From positions 2,610,590-2,674,589 of the forward strand of contig CM020619.1 of NCBI GenBank assembly GCA_009829735.1: a stretch of 64,000 bases of DNA, in the 5' to 3' direction. The notes beneath the pieces are model-generated. The model was given only the letters and a program-made list of their open reading frames with translations. It was not told where the DNA came from and ran no database searches. Position 1 is the first letter of the stretch; each line of letters begins with the position of its first letter. Positions 1 through 11,956 of this stretch are shown here, piece after piece. The position numbers were made by a program, and so were the translations under genes. The stretch is from Pyropia yezoensis. Lineage: Eukaryota > Rhodophyta > Bangiophyceae > Bangiales > Bangiaceae.

Positions 1-2
1 GC

Positions 3-1520
3 GGCAGTGGGGCGGTGGGGGGAAGTGTGTTTGTGGAGTCTGCCCGCCCGCGGGCGGGGGCACACGGGCACGGCGCCCACGGCCCGCCTGGAATGTCCCC
101 TACGCTGTCAGCACCCTCCCTGGGGGCCCCCGCCGGCTCGCCTCGGGGGATGGGCGGCGGCGGCGGCTGGCCTGGCGCCGTCTCTGTTGCCGGACGTACC
201 GCCGGTGGCACGGCCGGCGGTGCGGCGGGATCGGCGGCGGCGGCGGCCACAGCCCTGGCGTGTGGCGGCGGGGGTGCTCCGGCACCGGCGCTCCGACGGC
301 GGGACTCGCAGCTGTCTCTCCCCGAGCGGCTGCCATCGTGGGCGTGGACGTGCCAGAGCACCGTCTCGTCGTCGGCGGCCGCCGCAGGGGCGGCGGCGGT
401 GCCGCCAACGTCGTCGTCGGCGCCCTGTGGGCTTCCCGGCTACCACCACCTCTGGGGGGGAGGTGCCCCAGCCGGACCCGGGGGGGAGGATGGTGCCGGC
501 AGCGGCAGTGGCGGGGGGGGCGACGGCAGTGGCTGTGGCAGCCGCAGTGGCAGCCGCAGCGGCTGTGATGGCAGCGGTTATGGCGGCGGCGGCTCTCGTG
601 GTGGTGATGGGGAAGGTGGAGGCGCCGGCAGCGGCGGGGATGCCCCCCGCCCGTCTGGCGGCGGCGGCGGCGGCGGTGGGAGCGGCGGCGGCAGCGGCCG
701 CGCCCGCCATACGGGAGTTGGGGACTATGGCAACGTCAGCCACATGACGCGCAAGGACGCGGCGCGGTCGCTGGGCATCTCCGAGGCCAAGTTCAAAAAG
801 GATATGGCCAAGACGGGCGTCCGGTGGGCGTCGCGGCCCATCCACGCGCTCCAAAAGCGGGCCGAGTTTATCGCCGTCCACCTCGCCGAGCTACGCGCGC
901 AAGTCGCGGGGGGGAGCGCCGGCCCGGCCTCCTCCGCCACCGCCGCCGCCGCCGCTTCCGCCGCAGCTGCCCAGGGGCGGGGAGGGCACCCCACCGCCCG
1001 CCCCGCAGCCGCGCCCCCCCCGCCGGGGCCGCCACAGGGCAGGACAGAGGGCGCCGCCGCCGACGGCGGCTTGCCCGCGGGCAGTGATCCCGGGGGGGAG
1101 CCGCCGCCGCTGCCACAGGAGGGCAGCACGGGAGGGGCAGCGGCCTCCACCCACAGCCCGTGGATGGGCTCTGGCCTGGACGGGGCGGGGGCAGGCTTGC
1201 CGCTGACGCCCGCGGGAGCCGGCGGGGCCACGGCGGCGGCGGCGGCAGTGGTGGCGGCGGCGACCACCACCGGCGTGGCGGGTGTGCGCAGTGCCGCCGC
1301 GGCGGCGGCCGGGGTGGCGGTGGCCCCCTACCGCCCCTTCTCCCCCCCCAGCAGCCGCACCGAGGCGGCCATCGCGACGCTGCAGCGGGACCTTGACACA
1401 GTAACGTCGATGTTGGCAGAGCTTAAGCGCAACCCGCACAAGTACCCGCGCTTCAAGCTCGAGCACCTCGCCCGGTGGGGGCCCGCCGAGCGCGCCTTCC
1501 ACAAGAAGTACAAGAAGTGA
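3..1520 (+). CDS. Probable RWP-RK domain protein, 5' end uncertain
   Basis: The frame is open to the left edge, so the gene may begin outside the window; the first in-frame ATG is at 93. The recognisable part is encoded by about 720-900: an Ala-Ala-x-x-Leu-Gly-Ile-Ser helix, then KKDMAKTGVRWASRPIHAL. This matches the RWP-RK pattern of an AAxxLGxxxTxLKxxCR-like helix followed by RW-P-x-RK-I, with RWASRPI in place of the canonical RWPSRKI. RWP-RK proteins are DNA-binding regulators of nitrogen and gamete programmes in plants and green algae. The rest is Gly/Ser- and Ala/Pro-rich, apart from a short helical stretch near the C-terminus (TLQRDLDTVTSMLAELKRN) and a Lys-rich tail ending KKYKK. The core match is clear but the signature residues are altered, so a Myb-like or other small HTH protein remains possible. 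Confidence 0.5.
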   Translation, partial: GSGAVGGSVFVESARPRAGAHGHGAHGPPGMSPTLSAPSLGAPAGSPRGMGGGGGWPGAVSVAGRTAGGTAGGAAGSAAAAATALACGGGGAPAPALRRRDSQLSLPERLPSWAWTCQSTVSSSAAAAGAAAVPPTSSSAPCGLPGYHHLWGGGAPAGPGGEDGAGSGSGGGGDGSGCGSRSGSRSGCDGSGYGGGGSRGGDGEGGGAGSGGDAPRPSGGGGGGGGSGGGSGRARHTGVGDYGNVSHMTRKDAARSLGISEAKFKKDMAKTGVRWASRPIHALQKRAEFIAVHLAELRAQVAGGSAGPASSATAAAAASAAAAQGRGGHPTARPAAAPPPPGPPQGRTEGAAADGGLPAGSDPGGEPPPLPQEGSTGGAAASTHSPWMGSGLDGAGAGLPLTPAGAGGATAAAAAVVAAATTTGVAGVRSAAAAAAGVAVAPYRPFSPPSSRTEAAIATLQRDLDTVTSMLAELKRNPHKYPRFKLEHLARWGPAERAFHKKYKK

Positions 1521-3553
1521 AACCCCGCGCTGGGTTGTTGGATGGGGGTGGGGGTGGGGGTGGGGGTTTGACGGGAAACTGCCGCCCGGGGGGGTGGCTC
1601 ACGCGCAGCCGCCTGCCTGCTTGGCGAGGCGGGGGAGGTGGGGTTGACCGTTGCGCGAGCGGCGGGGAGCTACGTTCTTTCTCGGGGGAGCTGGGCCCGC
1701 GGGGGGGACGCTGGTTTTTCGCGGCGACTCTTCTGTCCCAAGCACCCACTCGACACCGGTTGCCCTTCATTACATACGTATGTACAACATGTATGTATGC
1801 GCGAGACGGGCGTCGGTGACTGCGCGGATTTTCGCCTCCCGACGCCAATGCGAGAGAGTCAGGGTGGTTGCCGGGTGCGGGTGCCGTGACCCAAACAATA
1901 CAAAGAAAAAGACAAGAGCGCAAGCACACCTTCATTGAAGACTCCGCTGCCCGCTTCTTGTTCTCTTTTTTTGTTGAGCTCTCTAGTGGAACTCTCCTCT
2001 TGAAATAGAAAAAAAAAAAAAAAGCTCGTCAAAGCAGGCTCGCCAGTGAGTGCAGTTCTCCCCAGGCAGGGTACGACAGGCAAATGGCAAGAGCGACGAT
2101 TGCCGTCGCTCTCACGGGACCCCCTTCCTAGTTTTTCCCCCCGTGCTTCTTGGCAGTCGACGCCGCACGACGGCGGGCCGACGGCAGCGGCGGATAGTAC
2201 GGCCGGTGCGCCACGGCGGCGACGGACGCGTCGTCGGCCGCCGCGAACGAGAGGGGGGTGGGGCGGTGGCTGGACGCTCGAGGTGGACGGCTTGGCGCAT
2301 CACCCACCAGCAATCGCCGGCGGCGGCGGCCCGGCGGAGCGCTGGCCTCCTCGCCCACCTCGTACGGTGGGGGTGGCAGGTTTGCCTTGGTTTTCGGCTT
2401 CTCGACGAGAAACCGCCAGCCGCGGAGGAGGCGAGCGGCAGTGACGGCGGTCGTAGGGTGCTGGCGGTGGTGGTGGTCCTGACGGTGGCGGAGGCGGCGG
2501 AGGCAGCGGCGACGGCGGCGGCAGCGGCGGCGGCGGCGTCGGTGACCGGATGCCCATGCGAGCGGCATTCGTGACGATGCCGCCGAAAGCCGCCGGATGC
2601 CCAAGCCCGCCGTTCCGCGACCCCCTCGGAGGTAACTACGGCAGCGGCAGTGGGGGCGACCCCCTTGGACACAACACCCTCCGATGAGGGTCACAGGGAA
2701 TGATGACCCTGGTCACGCGCCACAGTCACAAATGACAATAAGATCCTGGGTGATGGCGGTGGCGTGCGGTTGAGGGTGCCCGCAAGTCGGCGGGGAGAAT
2801 GGGCAGAGGCGGGCGGCAGACAGGATACCGCACGTCGGCGGCGGGGGGCAATTCCTTTACGCGCGCCTCCCTACTAGCCTCTGACGCCCACCTTCCTGGC
2901 CGCTGTGGTCTGGAACCCCCCCAGCTGGGGAAAAGATGCCAGCACCCCCTTGGCCAAACGCCAGTCCCGGCCCGCGGGCGGCGGCGGTGGCGAGCACAGA
3001 GAAGCAGCTGGCGCCGACAGCGTGGGAGGTAGCAGCAGCTGGAGGTGGCACCGGCAGGCGGCGGCAGCGGCAGCGGCGAGGATAGTAGGGGGGCCTCGCT
3101 AGCTTGGCGGCCGCGGCGCCACCGCCGCCAACGGCAGCGTGGCGCGGTCCCCCCCGTCTGGGCGAGCACGTCAGTACATGGTGAAAGCCGGCAGCTAATC
3201 AAGGCTTTCCCCCGCTCCCCACCCTGAATTGCCCCCCGCTTCCCCCGCAACGACGCCGCCGCACGGCGGCCCGCCCGTCTGCGTCGGCCGCACGGCGCGG
3301 CACGTGGCCGCCACGGCGGCCGGATTCCAAGGGCAGCATCGCCGGCGGCAGCCGGCGGCGCCGGCAAGAGCCCCCACCGCCCCTGCGCCGTGGCTGCCAT
3401 TGCCAGCACAGACGTCGCGCGCGCGCGCGCGTGCGCGCCGGCGCGGCGGCGGCCGAGGCACCGCCCGCCGACGCCCGACCGCCGACGCGGCCGCCAGTAC
3501 CCTCGGCGGCCGCGATCGCCGACGCCGTTGGGGCGGCGGTGGGGCTCACTCGC

Positions 3554-3588
<35 letters not shown>

Positions 3589-3679
3589 ACTGGTGGCGGC
3601 GGCGGCACTGGTGGAGGCCGTTTTCTGTCCGCAGCGGCCGCGGCCGGGGTGGTGGGTTCTCCGGGCCGCGGGACTGCTT
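1521..3679. other. Intergenic, no supported gene
   Basis: All six frames contain medium-length GC-driven open frames, but none shows a recognisable domain and plus and minus frames look equally plausible. A palindromic stretch tacatacgtatgta lies near 1773-1786 and an A-run at about 2009-2023. GCG/GGC microsatellite sequence occupies about 3550-3620. Confidence 0.4.
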
Positions 3680-4138
3680 GATATTGCAGTTTTCCGAATT
3701 TTGTCCCATGTGGACAAGAGCAAGAGCAAGTGTACAAGAGCAAGGGCCAATCGCATGCTCGCAGTAGAGGGCTTACCAATGGCGTGCTGCAACACGTCTG
3801 TCGGAAGAACCTGATGATTGGCTATGGCCACAACTGCTCTCGCAACGAACGCTGGTTGGTCAAAACACTCTTGTTTTTTCATCGGATCTCGCCGGTTGGC
3901 CCTTTATCTCAGGTCATCTCTGTCAAGAACAGTCCGAAGCGCTCAGCCGGTGCTTGTTCTGCCCTCGAAGTGGTCAGAAATCCCGAGAGAACCCCCGATC
4001 ACACTGTTCGTACAACAACGGACCCTCATGCAGAGCAGTCATTGGCCAGAGAGGCAGCATCTGAGTCATATCATTGGTCAAACACAGTTTGCTCTTGCTC
4101 TTGTCCACATGGGACAAAATTGGGAGAACTGCAATATC
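3680..4138. mobile_element. MITE-like element with 50-bp terminal inverted repeats
   Basis: Positions 3680-3729 and 4089-4138 are inverted copies of each other with two mismatches in 50 bases; each outer end begins gatattgcagtt. The 459-bp unit is far lower in GC than its surroundings and has no convincing coding capacity, as expected of a non-autonomous DNA transposon. I do not see an obvious target-site duplication, so the superfamily cannot be named. Confidence 0.6.
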
Positions 4139-5740
4139 CGTCTCACACCAGTTGTTCACAACTCGCATATGAGAGAAGACTGCCATGCTGTTCTCTTCTC
4201 AAAAAATAAATATATGACCAGACTGAGGAGCTCCTCAGGAGTTCAGCCGTCTTGTCCGTTTCTCCAGGGGATGGCTGGTTATTTAGGAAAAAGGTACCCT
4301 CCTTTGGGGGGGGGCACCAGTTGTTTACAATTCGCTTTTCTTCTGAGCACGGCATCCAGGAGGCCCCCTTACAGCCACGCCCGGAAGAACTTGGTTTTAT
4401 ATTTCTGCTGGTCTCTCTCTGATGCATCTGACCAATGAGGCCACATCTTGACGGCAGCTGGAAAAGTGCACATGTCTGCCGAGACACAAGGTCAACTCCG
4501 TGCTTTCGTGTTCGTGCACCGGCGCCGTCTTGACGGCCAGGCACAAAGCACACGCATGTGTTCGTGCCTGGTGCGCGCCTGAGAAGATTTACCACCCATT
4601 GTAGGCTACATCCAATGCACGGGCACGCCGTCCGTTGGCTTGCTGGAAGCTGTCAGCCACTCATTTGGTCTCTTGGGCGGAGATCGGGTGCTGAAGGCGA
4701 GCTTCAGAGTGGTGGGAAAAAGCCAGTGTTTTTCCGACCACTCGCCGGGCGTGTCGGGCGCAGAGTTGTTCAAAATAAATCATTTTTTGTTGCGGCGTTC
4801 ATTAATGCATTCATTAATTGCCTTCATTTCTTCATTTGATCAATATTCATTCTTTTTACTGGTGTGAGTACAGTCTTTCTCCATTGCTGTGACATCCTTT
4901 CTTGGGCACAGTGTCTAGTAACCAATGCAGGTCGACCGACCTCTACGGTGCGATCAACGCATGTGTCAGCATTCGATCGTTGTCACCGACCAATCAGAGG
5001 GCGGAATCAAGTTACAATCCTTGGGCTTACGGTCGCCACAAAGGGTGCCCAACAATGGAGAAAGACTGTACATACACTGTACATGTCGTATTGAGGTGTG
5101 ATGTTCTGCCTTTGATTGCTGTTCACGGTTTCGCCGAGTTTGCTCTGTTGCACCCCGTGGGTGACACGTGCTTCGTGCCTGTGGTGCTGGTTGCGACCCG
5201 GCCCTCCCTTTCCTCAGAAATCCCCGCGCGGTCCCCTTCGCACTTGCCCCTATTGTACACTTTGCTTCGCGTGGTGACGCATGAAGGACTCTCGCACAGC
5301 TCCTAAGGTCGGCGCCGGTGCACGAGCATCTAGCGAATCTGGGGGTAGCGGTTGGATCGACACGTCAGCGAGGGCTGCGGCTGGAGAAGAGTGTACGGCG
5401 GGACTCAAACAGGGTGCGGATGACGGTGCTGGAGGCTCAAGGCTCCCGACCTCGCGCCCCAGTATTGGCTCGGGCCGCAGGGCGAGTGGCACGATGTTGG
5501 AGTTTGATTTGCTGCCTGGAGTCGGGGCCGTTTGTCGCCTTTGTAACAAGCTGGTGCAGGACAAGCAGAAGAGCGGAACTCCGCTAGCGAGTCATCTCTA
5601 AAATTGCGGCAAGTGCCGCCGCGCCCCCGCAGGAGGGGAGGGGTCGCTGGCTCAGCCTCTTCGCAGGGCCTTCGCGCGGTCTCGACGGAGGGGCACCCGA
5701 AGATGGCAATGATCGGAGAGAAGTGTTGTTGCCTCCGCCG
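4139..5740. other. Lower-GC intergenic region, no supported gene
   Basis: Base composition is near that of the inverted-repeat element to its left. Two imperfect direct copies of an accagttgtt-caca sequence occur at about 4148 and 4317, and a perfect 16-base palindrome ctgaggagctcctcag at 4223-4238. No open frame shows a domain. This may be decayed transposon sequence. Confidence 0.4.
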
Positions 5741-5891
5741 CGCAGTGGGACTAATACCGTGTACCTTACAATCCGTGCAAAGCGGCGTTTACGGCCTCTG
5801 TGGGGGGGTCGGTTTCTGTAAGCAGGCCCTCACGACCCCGTGAGGGCCGTTTGGCAGAGAACGTAAGGTACACGGTTTTAGACCCACTGCG
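5741..5891. mobile_element. Small palindromic inverted-repeat element
   Basis: 5741-5769 and 5863-5891 are 29-base inverted repeats with two mismatches, enclosing about 93 bases. The interior holds a second perfect hairpin, ggccctcac/gtgagggcc, at 5825-5833 and 5840-5848. The structure fits a very short MITE or foldback element, or a strong stem-loop in a transcript. There is no coding capacity. Confidence 0.5.
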
Positions 5892-7703
5892 CCGGCACGA
5901 CGAGCGTGCGGAGAGCATGCTGGAACAACTACGAATCAAGTTCAAATTGTCCATGGTTTTCAGATTAGTGGTCACATAAGTAGACATTCAATGAACGGTG
6001 GGTCTCTGGGACCCTTACATTAATTGATTAACTAATTGATACACAACTAAAATAATGAATTTATTAAACCTGGTAACAACCGTGGTATGGCGTGTCTGGA
6101 ACTCTATTTTAATTCTTGCGTGAATGAGTAATTTTTCTGGGCCCCACAACGTGCTTCCGAGGCAGGGTTGAGAGGCGATAATTAATGAGTCAAAATTATC
6201 GAGTAAATTATCAGAAAAGAATAACGTTCAGGAGAACCGGAACGATAATGATTATCAGACGTCCACGTGTTTCACCACGTGTCGGCTCGTAGGCCCATCA
6301 GACCAGACCGGACCGCCTGATCACGCGGTAGTGCCGCACCCTGTCGTCGTCTTCGGAACTGTGTACGTAGCCGCGATACAGTACGGCAGCGTGCCCAGCC
6401 AAGATCCAGACCCACACCACGAGGACGATAGGAGCTACGTACGCCGACTAGGGCTTCACATCCTCCGCGGCGTACTGCACACGGCGGGTGCGGCCGCCCC
6501 ACGCGGCACGTTCTCCGCCGCCTGCGTACTACGCGGCCCAATTTAGGCTCTACGCCCTTTCCGAAAGCCGTGTCCGCAGCTCGTCAGGCGGCTCGTGTTG
6601 GGCACGACGTGGTTAATTCATTGCTGTCATTCTAACACGTGGCTCCTGGGCGATAACTATCAGAAACGTTTTAATAATTATCGCATGTTTTTACTAACGA
6701 TGGATGCTTTCGCAAAATATATCAACCCTGTTCCGAGGTGTGCTCGAGGCACGCCTGTGGGTCCGGCCAATGAGAGGGCTCCCTGCCTGTGCTTTGAGGC
6801 AGTTGCGCAAAGTGACAAATACGCACACGAAGTTACAGGGAGGGGGCACAGCTCAACAAACGTGGCCTCGCAAGATAACCTCGCCTGCGGGGCCATGCAC
6901 GTTCAAGAACAGGGATCGAGTCTGGGGATTCGCACAAGAAGAATAAGCTAGATACCATGTGCCAAAGTCATCGTTTTTTTTACTCCACGTTCCTGTTCAT
7001 CGACATCTCGATAAAAAGGCCCTCTCAGGTCCAAGTCATTGTGCCATACTTGATAGACTGCACACAAGACAGTAAGTACCATCGTCAAGGGAAGACGAGT
7101 GCGCATCGCGCCCCCCGCGCAGACGGCCAGAATGGACTGTTTGGCGAGCAGCCCCGAGTCCCTCTGCCCTCTCTCCAAATCTCTTTGGTCGCTCTCGTGG
7201 TAGCGTCGGCAGCGGGGCGTACGTTGTGGGTGGAGACAGCCCCGCGCCGTTGACCACTCCGCCGACGCCCTCCCGTGGGTGGGGCGCCGCCGACGGGGGC
7301 GCCACACTCCGTCAGTTAGATTACAGAGTCAGTACAGCCCATCCCTCTATACTTGGTAGGGAACGGACGTATTTCTACCATTCATGCCAGTTGTTCAACC
7401 AAGGGCACCGACCTGCAGTCTTCAACCTTACAGTTTAGATGATACAACTGGGGGACGTTGGGGGCGGCTTGTCAATTTTGCGCTGACTGGTGTACACACA
7501 CCCCCCCCCCCCCGGAACCGTTCGTTCCGAGTGTCGGCGGCGTGCACTCTCTCGTGTGGCGGTGTCCAATGATTGCCTCCCACCGTCCACCGACCGGGCT
7601 CAACGGGCGCACGCACCGCGGGGGAGCCACGTTACGTTTCACCCGCCGCTGCTCCCGCCGTGCTGCCTCGGCTGTGTGGTTGGCGAGGAGAGGACGACGC
7701 CAG
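5892..7703. other. Lower-GC intergenic region, no supported gene
   Basis: About 5990-6250 and 6600-6720 are the most AT-rich stretches of the window, with several attaat/gataat motifs. No open frame shows recognisable protein features, and no tRNA-like B box was seen. Confidence 0.4.
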
Positions 7704-9139
7704 TATCCGTCCCGCACCAGAAAGTCACAAGTGCACCAGTAGATCACACATCCGGAAATCGACGATCCCCGCAGTGTTTACATACAAGATCTGAGAATCA
7801 ACCTCCCGAATCGACCACTCTGGTGAACTTCGAACTATTCTTCGGAAGCCAAGATGGCTACAACGCCACACACAGGACGCATGGCTAGACGCGCCATCTC
7901 AACATCATTTTTTCGGTGCCAAGAAAGTAGGGAACGCCCAACTGGCGCAGTCGATGCGCCGTTCGTAGCAGATTTGAGCCTGGACGCGGTGGTTGTCAAA
8001 TTTCGGTCAATCGCCGCCCCATTGACTCGGTTTGATATGATCCGGATCGCCTCCCACCACTAGCCGAACCGGACGTCGTCTCTGACGCTCTCTTCGTGTC
8101 CCTGCTGACTTTTTTCGTCGCCCTCCCCCCATCCCCATGCCCCTTTCCGGCACTCTGGACCGCTCTCTCTCTGTCCATGGGGTCTCCTACGCATAACTGA
8201 GACCCGGAGCGCGGCTGCAGCCGCCAGCGGAGGCGCAGCGCGACTCCGCTGCCCCCGACTTTGACCGGGGGGGGGGGGAAGGGGGGAGTGCGCGGCGGGG
8301 GAGGGGGGGTACGGAGCTGTCGAGCATGGGTGGATGTCTGGCAATGAAAGACACCACGCGGATTCGAGTCTAGACAGGGGAAGGAAAGACGGAAGGGGGG
8401 GGGCGGCTGAACAGGGGGGGATTCGTTCACGGTGGGGGGGGGGGGGTAGGGGGGGAGAGGAGAAGGCCACAGCTCGGCGGTCGACCGGGAGTGCTGCACA
8501 CGTAGAGCGTAGAGGGGAGCGATAGTAGGGGTGGGCAGGAGCAATAGCGGGAGATGATGATGGGGAGGGCGGGGGTGGGGCGCGAAGGAGGGGGGGCGTT
8601 AAGAGCAACGGTGGTGCGGTGGGGACCCAGAAGGTGTGCTGCGTGGACATGAGCAAAGAGGACGAGCGACTCGCTAGAGTGCGTCCCGTAAAAGTAGATG
8701 TGCAGGTGTCGTGATCATGTCAAAGATCGGCCACTGGACCAATCAAACCCACACTGCACGACCTGTGCACGTCCACTTTTTATGGGACGCCCAATAGCGA
8801 GGTTGATGGCCCTGTGCGAGATGCAGCGACCAATGGGAGCGCGATGTGCGCGAGACATACAAGAGCTTCTGTTCCTGCAGAGATCGAAAAATTTCCCGGA
8901 CTGTGGCTCCAGAGCCTGGTTACAGACGAAAACAGAAGTGTGACGTCCTCGTGCACCCCCCCCCCCAACGGGACCTGTTTTTTTAGAAAATGGAACGAGT
9001 GGTCCGTTGTTCGAAGAGGAAGAAAACGGGTGACATCGCAGCCTATGCCCACGACCTCGCTCCTATGTCTTTTTCTCAAAACCAAGTGCCAGAAGGCACC
9101 GTGGTGGGGCGATTCTGACTTACTGGTGCGGGACGGATA
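7704..9139. mobile_element. Candidate 1.4-kb element bounded by 24-bp inverted repeats
   Basis: 7704-7727 and 9116-9139 are inverted copies with one mismatch in 24 (outer sequence tatccgtcccgcaccag). The interior has no recognisable transposase, contains G-rich low-complexity sequence at about 8265-8600, and includes a nested imperfect palindrome at 8681-8790. This would be a non-autonomous DNA transposon or a decayed one; without a clear target-site duplication the boundary is tentative. Confidence 0.4.
8681..8790. repeat. Imperfect palindrome of about 33-bp arms
   Basis: 8681-8713 and 8757-8790 form an imperfect inverted repeat starting gcgtccc at both outer ends, with single-base bulges and a few mismatches. 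It lies inside the larger inverted-repeat unit and may be a nested foldback insertion. Confidence 0.4.
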
Positions 9140-10240
9140 GAGAGGCCCCGCGCCCACCGTCGCCCCCCTGCTGTCCCCCCAAGTCCCCTACCCCCCCCCC
9201 ACAACTCTCTCTCCCCACCGTCGTCGCTCCAGTCGGGGGCGGCCTTGCGGCGGGCGCCCCCCGGGGGGGAGGGGGCTCGGCAGCTTGCCCGCGGCAGCCG
9301 AATAGAGCGACGACCCATGACCCCGCGCGTGCCGCCGGCGCGCCCGTCACGGCAGCGGGGGCGTGCGGGGTGTGTGGGGGGGGGGGGGGGTCGCGCCCGC
9401 CCACGTAGGGCGCCTCCCTGGCAGCCACCACAGCCCCCCCAGACTGGCCAGGCAGGCAGCCGCCGCGCGGGCGCCGGCCGTGTCCCCGCTCGCCGCCGCC
9501 GCCGCCGCGAGCGGCCATTTGGGCACACACACCCACACACAAGCAGACGGGGGCTGGGCCGGGCAGGGCGCGCCCACGGGTGGAAGGGGTGGTGGTGGTG
9601 GTGGTGGCCGCCGCCGCCGCCTCGCGGGGGCGTGGGGGGGGGGGGCGGGAGTGTCAAGCGGCCGCCGTCGGCGGGCCGGCGGGGGTGGCGCCTGCTGGCC
9701 GCCCCGCGGTGGGGCGCCTACGTAGGCACCCCCCCTTCCTCCCTCCCCCCCCCCCCCCCCCTCCCTCCCCCCCCTTCCTCCCTCCCCCCCTTCCTCCCTC
9801 CCCCCCCCCCCCCCCCCCCGCTCCCTTCCCCCCGCCTTCCTCCCCCCCTTCCCGCTGCCCCTGCGGTACAGTCCTGTGCAGTACGTACGGTACCCCCCCC
9901 ACGGCGGCCGGTCCGCTGTGGCGGCTGCCGGCGGGTGGTGGTTGTCCGTGACGCCGCCCCCCCCCCCCCTCTCGCCTCGTCGGCATGTGCGGCTCCCACC
10001 ACCCGGGCAGAGGGGGAGTGGGGGGGGTGGGGGACGACGACGACGACGGAACCGGCGGGTGGCGTCGGTGTGGGAGAGTCCCAACGCTCCCCACCCCCGG
10101 CTAATCCTGCCTGCTGCTGCTGTGCGCGCATCGTAGCCCAGCCTCTGATCCATTGGGCATCCTGTCCATACAGTACGTAGACACCCCCCCCCCTCACCCC
10201 GTCCTCCCCCTGGCGTCTTGTGTTTTCGTCCCCCCTCCCC

Positions 10241-10271
<31 letters not shown>

Positions 10272-10696
10272 TGGGGCGGTCGGTGGAAGGGGTGGGGGAG
10301 TGTGCCGCGGCACGCGTCCTCTGTGTACACGCATACCACCCGAGCACCACCACCACCACGCGCCACCACCACACCCCCCTCCCCGCCGCCGCCGCGGCCG
10401 CGCCCCCCCCCCCCTCCCGCCCCCCCCCCCCCCCCCGCCTCGTCGTGGGGGTTTGTGTCGTCGTTGAGTCTTCCCCTTTTTTTTTTTTTTTTCGCCCCTG
10501 TTTCTATTGTCGGGCCTTGGGGGGGGAGGGAGGCGAGGCGGCGACAGAGGGGGGGGAGGGGGAGAAGAGTGGTGGCGACGGCTGCGGTCGCGCTCTCCCT
10601 ATCCCACGCCGCCCCGTTGGGAGGCGCTGCTGTGCCTGCCGACGCCGCGCCTCGCGTGGGGGGGGCGCGTCGGGAGCGCGCGGCCAAAGGCGGGGG

Positions 10697-10728
<32 letters not shown>

Positions 10729-11956
10729 CGGGCGGGCGGGCGCGTCCTCTGACCGGGGCGGTCCGTCTGCCGTCCCGGCCACCTCCCCCCCCCCCCCCCC
10801 CACACCCTCCCCCGCCCCTCCTTCCCGGCCTCAAACAGTGCGCCACCGCGCGGGGGTATGGACATGGACAGGTAGACAGCGCCATCGCGGGCGGGGGGGG
10901 GGGGGGGGGGGAAAGGACGAGGATAAGGTGGGGGGGCGTCGGTCATGCCGCGTCTTTTCCGACTGTACGGTACACCTAGCGTACTGGCGTGCCCCCCTAC
11001 GCCCCCCCCCCCCCCCCCCCCTGCCCCCCCCCCGCCCCCTGCCCCTCCCCTGCCCCTGCCTTGCGCCACCACCCCCCCCCCCCGCCACGCCCCTGCGCGC
11101 TCCGTCCTCCCCGCGCCACCACCCCACGCGCTGTGCTTTGCGCGGCACCCGCCAGCCCCCCACCACCCCCCGCGCGCGCGCGCCCGTCACCGGCTGTGTG
11201 TGTGTGCCGCGGCGTCGGGTTTGGGGCGGCGTGGCCTGCCACCCCCCCCCCCCCCCCCCCCCGTTCTCCCCGCGCCGTGCCGTCACCACACGCTGCTACG
11301 GGAGGACCAACGGCGTCGCGACGTTTTCGGCAGGGGAGGCTTCCACCTCACACCCACCACCACCACCACCACCATCGCCGCCGCTGCCGCCCACCCCCCC
11401 CCCCCCTCTTGACGGCGGTAGGGGTGTGTGGGTGGGGGGGTGTCGAGGGAGCCGTGGTGGCGCCTCACCGTCGGCGGGGCGTGGGTCGTGTACCACCCCC
11501 CACCCCGGCTGGCTCCCCGCTGGCGGTGGCGGCAGCCCCCTGCAAGGGCAGCAACCGGAACAAGGGCACCCCGTCGTCCCTGCCCCGCCCGCGGGCGCCG
11601 AGTACGCTGCCCGCGCTTGCGCCGAGTGGTGCGGTGGTACCTACGGTTGGTTGCTTACCGAACCTCCTTCCCCCCCCCCCCCCCCCCCCCCCCCCCCCAC
11701 ACCTTTCCCCGCTTCCCCGCGACGCACACATCACACACACACACCCATCTCCACCCACGCGCCACCACCACGCGCCTACCGCATCATCCCCATCCATCTC
11801 CCCTAGCGCTGCCAACCTCGTCCTTCACCTCTGTCCCTCCCCCCCTCCCCCCCCCCTCGCACCCTTCCCCATTCCCTTCCTGACCTACACAGCTCCTCCC
11901 CTCCCCCTCCTACTGTCTTTCTTTGTGACCTCCCCAACCTCTTTCCGCTACCGACT
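9140..11956. other. Homopolymer-rich G/C region upstream of the NADPH oxidase gene
   Basis: The stretch is dominated by runs of C on the plus strand (about 9720-9850, 10980-11100, 11240-11260, 11670-11700) and runs of G (10243-10271, 10690-10730, 10890-10912). Long frames here encode only poly-Pro, poly-Gly or poly-Arg on both strands and look like composition artefacts. The last few hundred bases, C-rich and G-poor (about 11700-11950), probably hold the promoter and 5' UTR of the oxidase gene. Confidence 0.45.
10243..10271 (+). repeat. 29-base G run
   Basis: An uninterrupted G tract immediately preceded by C-rich sequence (ccccccctccccccg). It is one of the two longest mononucleotide runs in the window, prone to length errors in sequencing and able to form G-quadruplex structures. 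Confidence 0.9.

Noticed and set aside
3731..4438. Frames of 159 and 206 codons across the MITE
   Set aside because: They read through the inverted-repeat element and show no protein features.
9245..11806. Large poly-Pro/poly-Gly frames on both strands
   Set aside because: Driven by homopolymer runs; no domain, and neither strand is favoured.
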